Shown piece by piece: positions 10,082 through 17,504 of a DNA stretch of 64,000 nt. This stretch comes from Brevibacterium gallinarum (GTDB taxonomy: Bacteria > Actinomycetota > Actinomycetes > Actinomycetales > Brevibacteriaceae). Each line of letters begins with the position of its first letter. Position 1 is the first letter of the stretch. The DNA lies in the NCBI RefSeq assembly GCF_014836885.1, contig NZ_JACSPY010000004.1, positions 62,001-126,000 of the forward strand. Direction: 5' to 3'. The translations under genes were made by a program, and so were the position numbers. The notes under the pieces were generated by a model, which saw only the letters and a list, made by a program, of their open reading frames with translations, searched no databases and was not told the DNA's origin.

Positions 10082-10091
10082 GCCCCGCGAG

Positions 10092-10112
10092 CACGCGCCG
10101 CACCGGCGCGTG
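10092..10112 (+). terminator. Hairpin after the LLM oxidoreductase gene
   Basis: CACGCGCCG and CGGCGCGTG form a 9-bp stem with a 3-base loop, 10 bases after the stop codon. Confidence 0.6.
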
Positions 10113-10220
10113 AATACCAGTGGGCGCATCGACAGAGGGGGTATCCTGCCTGGTGACGGCAACTTCTCCTGTGCCGAACCGTGGCGCGCATCGCTGCGCG
10201 CCTCTTCGAAAGGGACAGCT

Positions 10221-12098
10221 ATGCGCCAGCAGCTTGCTGCATCGATCCTCATTCTCGCCCTCACAACCGCCGGAGCCACCGCCGCCGCTGCGCAGCCGGG
10301 CCCCAGCACCGATCCACAGGCTCCTTCGCTGACCGACGGCGACGCGGCCGATCCGACAACGGCACCCGCGCCGACCGCAGATGCGAGCGCATCGCCGAGT
10401 GCTCAACCAGCACAGGCGCCGAGCCAGCAGCCGCAGGCCGTGGAGACCGATGAGGTCACCTTCGATGACGACGCCCAGGCCGTCGTCGACGTCGAACTCG
10501 GTGATGCCGAGGTCGCTGTGCTCGGCGTCAGCTGGGATGCCAGCGACGACCCGGGAACCGTCGAGTACCGCTCCCGCGCAGCCGGCACCGACGGCTGGTC
10601 GGCCTGGCAGGAGCTCGACCCGGCCAGCGACGGCCCGGAGCCGGGATCAGGTGAGGCGGCGCAGGCGCAGACCGGCACCGAGCCGGTCATCGTCGGCGCC
10701 GATGCCGAGGTGGAGTTCCGCACCCAGCACAGCGCCGCCGATGCGCAGGTCGCCACGGCGACCACGACGACCACCGCAGCCGACGACACCGTCGCGCGCA
10801 CCGCCTCGGCTGCGGCAGCACCGGCAGCGGCGGCAGCACCGAGCCTGTCCTATGTCACCCGCCGGCAGTGGGGTGCCGATGAATCGCTGAAGAAGTGCAG
10901 CGTCGACATCTCCCCCGGCCGTGTGCAGGCGATGACCGTCCATCACACCGCCGGCGCCACCGGCTACACGAAGGCGCAGGTGCCCGGCATTCTGCGCGGC
11001 ATCCTCAAGTACCACACGCAGAGCCTGGGCTGGTGCGACATCGGCTACAACATGCTCATCGACAAGTACGGCGGGGTCTATCAGGGCCGGTCGGGCAGCC
11101 ACAGCCAATCGGTCATCGGCGCGCATGCCTCGGGATTCAACACCGACACCTTCGGGGTGTCCGTGATGGGCACCTACAGCTCCCCGGCGCCCTCAGCGGC
11201 GATCGAGGCGCTCGGCCGGGTGGGCGCCTGGCAGGCCGCCACCTGGGGCTACGACCCCAAGGGTTCGGTGACGCTGACCTCGCAGGGCGGCACCGCGAAG
11301 TACAAGAAGGGCACGCAGGTCCGGCTGCCGCGGATCTTCGCCCACCGCGACACCGGCTACACCGAATGCCCCGGCAGCGGGCTGTACGGGCAGATGGCCG
11401 CGATCCGCAGCAGCGCCGCCAAGCAGCTGCCGTCGATGTACACGGTGCGCGGAGCGATCGGCACGTACTACTCCAAGCACAAAGCCACGACCGGAGCACC
11501 GCTGATGGACGAGCGGCAGCTCTCCTCACCGCGCGGCGCCTACCAGCGCTTCGCCAACGGCTCGGTGCACTGGTCGAGCTCCACCGGTGCGCACTTCACG
11601 CACCGCAACGGGAAGATCCAGCGCAAATGGGCTGAGCAGAAGTACGAGCGCGGGCCGCTGGGATACCCGGCGACCGATCAGACCCGGCTACGGTACCGGT
11701 CACAGGCGGATTACCAGCGCTTCCAGGGCGGCAGCATCGTCTCGCATCCGGCCACCGGCACCCACTCGATGGTCGGGGCGATCCGCAGCAAATGGAAGGC
11801 CCTCGGGTGGGAGCGCAGCTACCTCAGGCTGCCGACGACCGACGAACGGCAGCTCACCTCGCCGCGCGGAGCGTACCAGCACTTCGAAGGCGGTTCGATC
11901 CACTGGTCCAAGGCAACCGGCGCACATGCGACGACCGGCGCGATCCGCACCGCCTGGAGCAAGCAGAAGTGGGAGCGCGGCCGGCTCGGCTTCCCGAAGA
12001 CCGACGAGTACGCATGGAAGGGCAAGGTGCGCCAGGACTTCCAAGGCGGATACATCACGTGGTCGCGCAGCGAAGGCGCACGCATCCGCTACACCTGA
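10221..12098 (+). CDS. Secreted PGRP-type N-acetylmuramoyl-L-alanine amidase with LGFP repeats
   Basis: A 625-residue secreted peptidoglycan hydrolase. A Sec signal peptide (residues 1 to about 24, hydrophobic core ILILALTTAG, Ala-rich cleavage region) is followed by a Pro/Ala/Thr-rich linker and a Ser/Asp-rich region with a discoidin-like WDASDDPG segment. The amidase_2/PGRP domain starts near residue 210 at SYVTRRQWGADE; zinc ligands are expected in VHHTAG, AHRDTGYTECPG and the following Cys. About four LGFP repeats (residues 410-625, for example GPLGYPATD, GRLGFPKTDEY, each with a YQ-RF-GG-HWS strand) make a cell-envelope-binding tail. The ATG at 10221 has AAGGG about 7 bases upstream. It is a single gene with hairpins on both sides, next to another exported enzyme (PhoD). 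Confidence 0.9.
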   Translation: MRQQLAASILILALTTAGATAAAAQPGPSTDPQAPSLTDGDAADPTTAPAPTADASASPSAQPAQAPSQQPQAVETDEVTFDDDAQAVVDVELGDAEVAVLGVSWDASDDPGTVEYRSRAAGTDGWSAWQELDPASDGPEPGSGEAAQAQTGTEPVIVGADAEVEFRTQHSAADAQVATATTTTTAADDTVARTASAAAAPAAAAAPSLSYVTRRQWGADESLKKCSVDISPGRVQAMTVHHTAGATGYTKAQVPGILRGILKYHTQSLGWCDIGYNMLIDKYGGVYQGRSGSHSQSVIGAHASGFNTDTFGVSVMGTYSSPAPSAAIEALGRVGAWQAATWGYDPKGSVTLTSQGGTAKYKKGTQVRLPRIFAHRDTGYTECPGSGLYGQMAAIRSSAAKQLPSMYTVRGAIGTYYSKHKATTGAPLMDERQLSSPRGAYQRFANGSVHWSSSTGAHFTHRNGKIQRKWAEQKYERGPLGYPATDQTRLRYRSQADYQRFQGGSIVSHPATGTHSMVGAIRSKWKALGWERSYLRLPTTDERQLTSPRGAYQHFEGGSIHWSKATGAHATTGAIRTAWSKQKWERGRLGFPKTDEYAWKGKVRQDFQGGYITWSRSEGARIRYT

Positions 12099-12144
12099 GC
12101 GCACGCTCGCAGCTGCCTCTCGGCAGGCTGCGACTGCGTCGATG

Positions 12145-12180
12145 AGGCGGGTGTTCCGGCAGGGTCCGGAACACCCGCCT
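12145..12180 (+). terminator. Strong hairpin after the amidase gene
   Basis: Perfect 15-bp stem (12145-12159 with 12166-12180) and 6-base loop, 46 bases after the stop codon. Confidence 0.8.
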
Positions 12181-12350
12181 TACCGTTGGGTAACTCCGTG
12201 GTGAAATCATGACGGACACTGCGTGCCGCGCACATCCGCAGACCACCGAACGCTACGACGTTTCCCCAGGTCAGACGATTCAACGGGGCCGAGGTGCGGC
12301 GCTCTGCAGCTGCTTCAGTGCAATTGACGGCCCTGCTGCGGTGACATGGA

Positions 12351-14771
12351 ATGACAGGCATGAGCGACACCGCACGCAATCTCCCCGCACACCCGTCTCA
12401 ACCGTCTCCCCAGCCCTCGACTCCCCCTCCCCCGGTGCAGTCGCGCACGGCATCTGCGACGACTGCCGGCGGCGCACATCGCGTCGTCTCCACAGCATTC
12501 GCACGCCGCCGTCTGTTCCAGGCCGGCGCCTTCGCCCTCCTCGGTGCCGCCCTGCCCTGGGCACGCGAACACGACCGTGCGGCAGCCGCCGCCGGGGCCG
12601 CCAACGGCGGGTTCGGATTCGGAGTGGCCTCCGGCGATCCGCTGGCCGACGCGGTCATCATCTGGACCCGATTCAGTCCCCGCACCAGCGACGGTCGGGC
12701 AGTGCCGGGTTCCGGACAGGGTGCACCGACGACCGTGCGCTGGACCGTCTCAGCCTCGCCGGACTGCACCACTGCGGTGGCCAGCGGTGAGGTCACCACC
12801 TCGGCAGACAGCGACCACACCGTCACAGTCGATGTCACTGGACTCGAACCGTACACCGAGTACTACTACTTCTTCTCCGCCGACGGCGAGGTCAGCGAGG
12901 TCGGACGCACACGCACGGCTCCCGATGAGCCCGGGCGGACACATGCGCTGCGGCTGGCACAGGTGTCGTGCTCGAACTACACCGGCGGGCACTTCGGAAC
13001 GTACCGGGCACTGGCTGAGCGCGATGATCTCGACTTCGTCCTCCACCTCGGCGACTACTTCTACGAATACGGCAACGGCGACGACCGCTACGGACCTGCC
13101 GAACTCGCCGGCGAGCGCGATCACGAGCCGGCGCACGAGACCGTAACGCTGGAGGACTATCGACTCAGGCTGGCGCAGTACCGTGCGGACCCGGACGCGC
13201 GCGCCGTCCACGCCCGGCATCCGTTCATCACGGTGTTCGACGACCATGAGATCGCCGACAACGCCTGGGCCGACGGCGCAGTCAACCACAATGAAGGTGA
13301 AGGCGACTTCCGCCAACGGCAGGCTGCGGCCTTCCGCGCCTATGCCGAATGGCTGCCGATCCGCATGCCGGACAGCAGCGCATCCGGCACGCGCTTCCAT
13401 CGCCGCTTCACCTTCGGTGAACTCGCCGACCTCTCGGTGGTCGAAACGCGGCAGCACCGTTCGGAGCAGGTCGGGTCGTTCGTGCTCATCGCCGATGCCG
13501 GCACTCGCGAGAAGCTCGATGACCCGGACCGGCACATCATGGAGCCGGCGCAGATGGAATGGGTGCGCGACGGGGTGCGGTCACCGCGCCGGTGGCATCT
13601 GATCGGCAACCAGGTGATGGTCGCCTCTCTCGCCTGGCCCGGCGAGTACTCCGGGTTCCCCCGCGGCTCCGTCATGGTCAACGCCGATGCCTGGGACGGC
13701 TACCGGGCCGATCAGCAGCAGCTGCTGCGGCACATGGCCCACGCACCGGCAGACGCCGGTGACACGGTGATCCTCACCGGTGACATCCACTCCTCCTGGG
13801 TCGGCGATCTCGTCGCCGAGCCCGAGGCCGATCTCGACCGGGCCGTCGCTGACTACCCGGAGGCCGCTGATGCCGCTGCGGCTGCGCATCCGGCGCCCAC
13901 AGCCGCCAGCGCCTATGCCGCGCCGGGAGTGCGCGACGGTTCACCGATCCCGCCGATGATCGCCGCCCCCGTTCCACAGCCCCAGCTGCCGGCTCAGCAC
14001 CGCGCGCTGACACCAGCCGGGGTGGAGTTCGTCTGCCCATCGATCACCAGCGACGGCTTCTACGAGATCGTCCGCCGGGTGCTGCGCTCCCCCAAGCTCG
14101 CAGTCGGGGCAGTCGAGCTCGCCGCCTCCGTGCTGCGCTCGCTCAACCCCGGGCTCAAGTGGATGGACGGGATCGGGCACGGCTACGTGCTCATCGACGT
14201 CACGCCCGAGCGGGTGCAGGCGGACTACTACCTCACGCCGGTGCCGAGCGAATCGGCTCCGGACCCGCGCCTGGAGCCCGGCCACAGGCCGACGTACCGC
14301 ACCTCGTGGCAGACCACTGCCGGCAGCCGCACCGCACAGCCGGCCTCCGGTCCCGTCGGTGCGCGCAGTGATGAGCCCCGTACCGCTGAGTGCACAGCTC
14401 CCACCACCGGGCCGACACCGAGTCATCCCGCACCGACGCACTCCTCGCCGGCACCCACCCCCGAGGCGTCAGCGAGCCCGGATTCCTCACCGACGGCAGC
14501 GCCGACGAGCACCGACAGCGCCGCACCGACAGCTGAGAGCTCCCCGCGGCAGCAGCCCAGCTCAGCATCGCCGCCGGACCCATCGCAGCATCCGGCTCTA
14601 CAGGCCGCGGAGCTGCCGATGACAGGCGGAGCGAGCGGTGCACTGCTCGGCGTCGGCGCGGCGGCAGTCGCCGGCGGCATCGGCCTGAGGCTGGCCTCAC
14701 GCGGCAGACGCCGGACGGCTGACGACGCCGACGACGCACCCGAGACCGAGGCCGGCCCCGGGGCTGAATAG
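12351..14771 (+). CDS. phoD: Cell-wall-anchored PhoD-type alkaline phosphatase
   Basis: An 806-residue exported phosphodiesterase/phosphatase. A twin-arginine signal with FARRRLFQAG at about residue 50 is followed by a hydrophobic stretch and an Ala-rich cleavage zone, so export is by Tat. The PhoD N-terminal beta domain begins GFGFGVASGDPLADAVIIWTR. The metal-dependent core has HLGDYFYEYG and FDDHEIADN, and a later GDIHSSWVGD. After about residue 640 a Ser/Pro/Thr-rich stretch leads to LPMTGG at residue 755, a hydrophobic helix and a basic tail, a full sortase sorting signal. The Ala/Pro insert around 500-545 is unusual. ATG 12360 is an equally possible start; neither has a clear ribosome site. 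PhoD enzymes hydrolyse phosphate diesters such as teichoic acids (family knowledge). Confidence 0.9.
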   Translation: MTGMSDTARNLPAHPSQPSPQPSTPPPPVQSRTASATTAGGAHRVVSTAFARRRLFQAGAFALLGAALPWAREHDRAAAAAGAANGGFGFGVASGDPLADAVIIWTRFSPRTSDGRAVPGSGQGAPTTVRWTVSASPDCTTAVASGEVTTSADSDHTVTVDVTGLEPYTEYYYFFSADGEVSEVGRTRTAPDEPGRTHALRLAQVSCSNYTGGHFGTYRALAERDDLDFVLHLGDYFYEYGNGDDRYGPAELAGERDHEPAHETVTLEDYRLRLAQYRADPDARAVHARHPFITVFDDHEIADNAWADGAVNHNEGEGDFRQRQAAAFRAYAEWLPIRMPDSSASGTRFHRRFTFGELADLSVVETRQHRSEQVGSFVLIADAGTREKLDDPDRHIMEPAQMEWVRDGVRSPRRWHLIGNQVMVASLAWPGEYSGFPRGSVMVNADAWDGYRADQQQLLRHMAHAPADAGDTVILTGDIHSSWVGDLVAEPEADLDRAVADYPEAADAAAAAHPAPTAASAYAAPGVRDGSPIPPMIAAPVPQPQLPAQHRALTPAGVEFVCPSITSDGFYEIVRRVLRSPKLAVGAVELAASVLRSLNPGLKWMDGIGHGYVLIDVTPERVQADYYLTPVPSESAPDPRLEPGHRPTYRTSWQTTAGSRTAQPASGPVGARSDEPRTAECTAPTTGPTPSHPAPTHSSPAPTPEASASPDSSPTAAPTSTDSAAPTAESSPRQQPSSASPPDPSQHPALQAAELPMTGGASGALLGVGAAAVAGGIGLRLASRGRRRTADDADDAPETEAGPGAE

Positions 14772-14818
14772 AGGACGTACGGGGTCTGGATAGACAGCAT
14801 GCGGCGTGTGAATAGACG

Positions 14819-14846
14819 AAGTGCCGCGAGCGAACTCGCGACACTT
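14819..14846 (-). terminator. Hairpin terminator of tRNA-Pro (also past phoD)
   Basis: 12-bp stem with one mismatch (14819-14830 with 14835-14846) and a UUCG tetraloop on the minus strand, 8 bases past the tRNA-Pro 3' end. It also lies 48 bases past phoD and could end that transcript. Confidence 0.7.
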
Positions 14847-14853
14847 CCGTCAG

Positions 14854-14927
14854 TCGGGGTGACAGGATTTGAACCTGCGACCCTCCGCTCCCAAAGCGGA
14901 TGCGCTACCAAGCTGCGCCACACCCCG
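14854..14927 (-). tRNA. tRNA-Pro(TGG)
   Basis: 74-base cloverleaf. Acceptor arms CGGGGTG/CACCCCG with discriminator A, anticodon stem TCCGC/GCGGA and loop TTTGGGA giving anticodon TGG, T-loop GGTTCAAATCC. CCA is not encoded. It reads CCA/CCG proline codons. Confidence 0.97.
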
Positions 14928-15051
14928 GCTCAACGAGACTCTACTGTAGCCGCCTGAGCAGCCTTCCTCCTAATCCGCAGCGCGGCTGCCGACGATCTCA
15001 CATCCTCCCTCGTCACCGTGTCAGCGCCGTCTGGCGAGCGCGCATCTCGCT

Positions 15052-15080
15052 TTGCATTCGGAGCTGATCTGTTCTAGCAT
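15052..15080 (+). promoter_or_regulatory. Promoter of tRNA-Gly
   Basis: TTGCAT (15052-15057), a 17-base spacer and TAGCAT (15075-15080), 26 bases upstream of the mature tRNA-Gly 5' end. A good housekeeping-sigma match. Confidence 0.65.
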
Positions 15081-15106
15081 TTCTAGAGCGCTCACACGGG
15101 CGCAGT

Positions 15107-15177
15107 GGGGATGTAGCTCAATGGTAGAGCCTCAGTCTTCCAAACTGATGGTGCGGGTTCGATTCCCGTCATCCCCT
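15107..15177 (+). tRNA. tRNA-Gly(TCC)
   Basis: 71-base cloverleaf. Acceptor GGGGATG/CATCCCC with discriminator T, anticodon stem TCAGT/ACTGA and loop CTTCCAA giving anticodon TCC, T-loop GGTTCGATTCC. CCA is not encoded. Confidence 0.97.
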
Positions 15178-15184
15178 CCGCATT

Positions 15185-15210
15185 CCGCCGGTCCACATGT
15201 GGGCCGGCGG
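15185..15210 (+). terminator. Intrinsic terminator of tRNA-Gly
   Basis: CCGCCGG (15185-15191) pairs with CCGGCGG (15204-15210) and the stem continues inward through CCAC/GTGG. It is followed directly by TTTCTCTTT, one of the few U-rich tails in the window. Confidence 0.82.
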
Positions 15211-15277
15211 TTTCTCTTTCCCACCCGCCGGCGCGTGCCCGGGCCTGCGGCTGCACGGTCTTTGACACAATGAATCC

Positions 15278-16120
15278 GTGAGCGAACAGACACCCTCCCA
15301 TGCAGGTCCTGCATCCGATCGCCCGCGTCAGCACCGCGCCCTCTGTCCGGCGTCTGCAGCGGTGGCGTGTGTCTCTGCTGCAGCGGTGCTGCTCTTCGGC
15401 TTCGAGTCGGACTGGGGCTATCTGCCGCTGGCCATCGGGCTCATCGGAGCGTGGACGATCGACCGGGCGCTGGGCCGGGACGTGCTGCTCATCTGCCTGG
15501 CGCTGGCGCTCATCTCGACGATCTCACTCAAGGCCGATATCTCCTGGGGCAACATCGCCCTCATGGGAGCCGTGCTGTCCGGGGCGGTCATCATCCCCTA
15601 CGCCATCAGCCGCTGGGTCTACCGCGACCACGCTGTCCGGTTCCCACGGCGGATCGGCCAGCCGTGGTCGAAGCTCGAATGGTCCTGGCTGTTCATCGTG
15701 CTCTTCCTCGGCTGGCTCATCCTGCCGCGGTACTTCATCAGCTCCGGGGTGTACACCAACTGGCCGGCCGTGGAGACACCGAGTGAGATCCTCCGGCTGT
15801 TCCTCGGCGTCAACGCCGTGGGCATCTGGGATGAGCTGTTCTTCATCTGCACGGTCTTCACGCTGCTGTACCGCCACTTCTCGTTCTGGACGGCCAATGT
15901 GCTCACCTCGGTGATCTTCGTGTCCTTCCTGTGGGAGCTGGGCTACCAGGCGTGGGGCCCGGTGCTCACGATTCCGTTCGCACTCGTCCAGGCACTCATC
16001 TTCACGCGCACGAAGTCACTGCCCTACACGATCTGCGTGCACCTGCTGTTCGACCTCATCGTCTTCCTCACCATCGTCCACGCCCACCATCCCGGTGCGC
16101 TGCCGATCTTCTGGTCCTGA
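15278..16120 (+). CDS. CPBP-like intramembrane protein
   Basis: A 280-residue integral membrane protein with about seven hydrophobic segments and a cytoplasmic-looking polar N-terminus. The arrangement resembles the CPBP (CAAX protease / bacteriocin-processing, Abi) family: an acidic pair D185-E186 with a following aromatic-rich helix in place of the usual EExxxR, and a late H255xxxD259 (HLLFDLI) motif. The first Glu is replaced by Asp and the Arg by Tyr-Arg at shifted spacing, so proteolytic activity is uncertain. The GTG start at 15278 lies 6 bases after a CACAAT -10-like box, suggesting a leaderless transcript. Single gene, convergent with rpiB, no functional clue from neighbours. Confidence 0.7.
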   Translation: MSEQTPSHAGPASDRPRQHRALCPASAAVACVSAAAVLLFGFESDWGYLPLAIGLIGAWTIDRALGRDVLLICLALALISTISLKADISWGNIALMGAVLSGAVIIPYAISRWVYRDHAVRFPRRIGQPWSKLEWSWLFIVLFLGWLILPRYFISSGVYTNWPAVETPSEILRLFLGVNAVGIWDELFFICTVFTLLYRHFSFWTANVLTSVIFVSFLWELGYQAWGPVLTIPFALVQALIFTRTKSLPYTICVHLLFDLIVFLTIVHAHHPGALPIFWS

Positions 16121-16121
16121 A

Positions 16122-16157
16122 GCAGACCAGGCCCGATCATGCAGACCAGGCCCGATC
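16122..16157. repeat. 17-bp direct repeat after the CPBP-like gene
   Basis: GCAGACCAGGCCCGATC occurs at 16122-16138 and again at 16141-16157. The first copy's GACCAG also pairs with CTGGTC at 16111-16116. It lies in the 132-base convergent gap to rpiB. Confidence 0.7.
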
Positions 16158-16172
16158 TTCTGGAACTGACAC

Positions 16173-16227
16173 GACCGGGCCCGGTCACGACTGAGCCCGC
16201 CTGACCGGGACGGCCAGGCGGGCTCAG
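16173..16227. terminator. Two hairpins between convergent CPBP-like gene and rpiB
   Basis: A 14-bp perfect palindrome GACCGGGCCCGGTC (16173-16186) and a 13-bp stem CTGAGCCCGCCTG (16191-16203) with its complement (16215-16227), loop 11 bases. Together they can stop transcription from both sides. Confidence 0.75.
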
Positions 16228-16252
16228 CTCAGGACCTGCGGAGGGGTGAGCC

Positions 16253-16720
16253 TCAGATGGTCTCGCCGTTCTCGTAGGCGGCCATGATGCCGATGCGCCG
16301 CTCGTGGCGCTCATCTCCGGAGAACGGCTCGGTCAGGAACGCATCCACGATGGCGAACGCGTCAGCCTCGGTGTGCTGGCGCGCACCGATCGAGACGATC
16401 TGAGCGTTGTTGTGCTGCCGGGCCAGCCGGGCGATCTCCGGGTTCCAGGCCAGGGCCGCACGCGCGCCTTCGACCTTGTTCGCTGCCATCTGCTCGCCGT
16501 TGCCCGAACCGCCGATGACGACACCCAGTGCCGGGGTGCCCGAGGCGTTGTCGGTCACCACCGCCTCGGCGGCGGCGATGCAGAAGGCGGGGTAGTCATC
16601 GAGTGCATCGTATTCGTGGGCGCCGTGGTCGACGACGTCGTAGTCCTGGGCTGCGAGGTGCGCCTTGAGCGCTTCTTTGAACTCGAAGCCAGCGTGGTCG
16701 GTGCCGAGGTGTACTTTCAT
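16253..16720 (-). CDS. rpiB: Ribose-5-phosphate isomerase B
   Basis: A 155-residue RpiB/LacA sugar-phosphate isomerase interconverting ribose 5-phosphate and ribulose 5-phosphate in the pentose phosphate pathway. Motifs: GTDHAGFEFKE at the N-terminus, VIGGSGNGEQMAANK in the middle, where E. coli RpiB-type enzymes have catalytic Cys but actinobacterial ones use Glu, and RQHNNAQIVSIGAR. The Ser-Gly-Asn-Gly-Glu form is the actinobacterial type. The ATG at 16720 has AAAGGG about 8 bases upstream. Downstream of the DsbA-family gene by 33 bases on the same strand, so probably one operon. Confidence 0.95.
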   Translation of the reverse strand: MKVHLGTDHAGFEFKEALKAHLAAQDYDVVDHGAHEYDALDDYPAFCIAAAEAVVTDNASGTPALGVVIGGSGNGEQMAANKVEGARAALAWNPEIARLARQHNNAQIVSIGARQHTEADAFAIVDAFLTEPFSGDERHERRIGIMAAYENGETI

Positions 16721-16753
16721 TGCCTGCCCTTTCGCAGCGTGTCCAGCAGAGAC

Positions 16754-17362
16754 TCAGTCGAAGATCGGGTCGACCGTGCGGGTGCGCTTGAGTTCGAAGA
16801 ACCCGTCGGTGCTCGCCACGGCCAGCACTCCATCGAACAGCTTACCGGCAGCCTCGCCCTTGGGGGCCGGGCTGACGACCGGGCCGAAGAAGGCGACCTC
16901 GCCCAGGGAGATGATCGGGGTGCCGACGTCCTCACCGACCTTGTCGATGCCCTCCTTGTGGGAGGCGCGCAGCTGCTCGTCGTACTGATCGGTGTGGGCG
17001 GCCTGAGCGAGCTCGGCCGGCAGCCCGGCTTCGGCGAGCGCGGCGGGGATCACCTCGTCGAAGTCGCGGCGGCCCTCGTTGTGGATGCGGGTGCCGAGGG
17101 CGGTGTAGAGGTCGGCGAGCACCTCGGGCCCGTGTTCGACCATCGCGGCAGTGACGACGCGGGCCGGGCCCCAGGCGAGCTTCATTTTCTCCTTGCAGTC
17201 CTCCGGCAGCTCCTCACGGCCCTCGTTGAGCACTGAGAGGCTCATCGGATGGAAGGCGACCCTGACGTCGCGGACCTTCTCAACCTCAAGCGCCCAGCGG
17301 GAGCTCATCCAGGCCCAGGGGCAGGTCGCGTCGAACCAGAAATCAAGTGTCTGCGTGCTCAT
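16754..17362 (-). CDS. DsbA-family protein, mycothiol-dependent nitroreductase (Rv2466c) type
   Basis: A 202-residue thioredoxin-fold protein closely similar along its length to mycobacterial Rv2466c, a mycothiol-dependent nitroreductase. Shared features are DFWFD-CPW at the N-terminus, SRWALEVEKVRDV, ALGTRIHNEG, KVGEDVGTP, VAFFGPV and the C-terminal FFELKRTRT. The active-site motif here is C14-P-W-A17, so the second Cys of the usual CPWC is missing. That leaves one nucleophilic Cys, enough for a monothiol mechanism using mycothiol but not for an internal disulfide. The ATG at 17362 is preceded by AAGGA at 6 bases, while a longer frame to 17449 has none. Just upstream of rpiB and divergent from pepN. 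Confidence 0.88.
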   Translation of the reverse strand: MSTQTLDFWFDATCPWAWMSSRWALEVEKVRDVRVAFHPMSLSVLNEGREELPEDCKEKMKLAWGPARVVTAAMVEHGPEVLADLYTALGTRIHNEGRRDFDEVIPAALAEAGLPAELAQAAHTDQYDEQLRASHKEGIDKVGEDVGTPIISLGEVAFFGPVVSPAPKGEAAGKLFDGVLAVASTDGFFELKRTRTVDPIFD

Positions 17363-17504
17363 CAGAGTCCTTCCGTGTCGGTCTGCCGCAAGGCTGCGGC
17401 CGGATGTGCGATGACCGCACCGGATGCGCCCGGCACGGCTTCCGATCATGCAACAATGAGCCTAGTCCGATCATTCCACCAGCTGATATTCCGGAGGCCC
17501 ATCC

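Noticed and set aside
15092..15334. Minus-strand reading frame across tRNA-Gly
   Set aside because: It is the complement of the tRNA and its flanks, a well-known false protein; the tRNA structure explains the bases.
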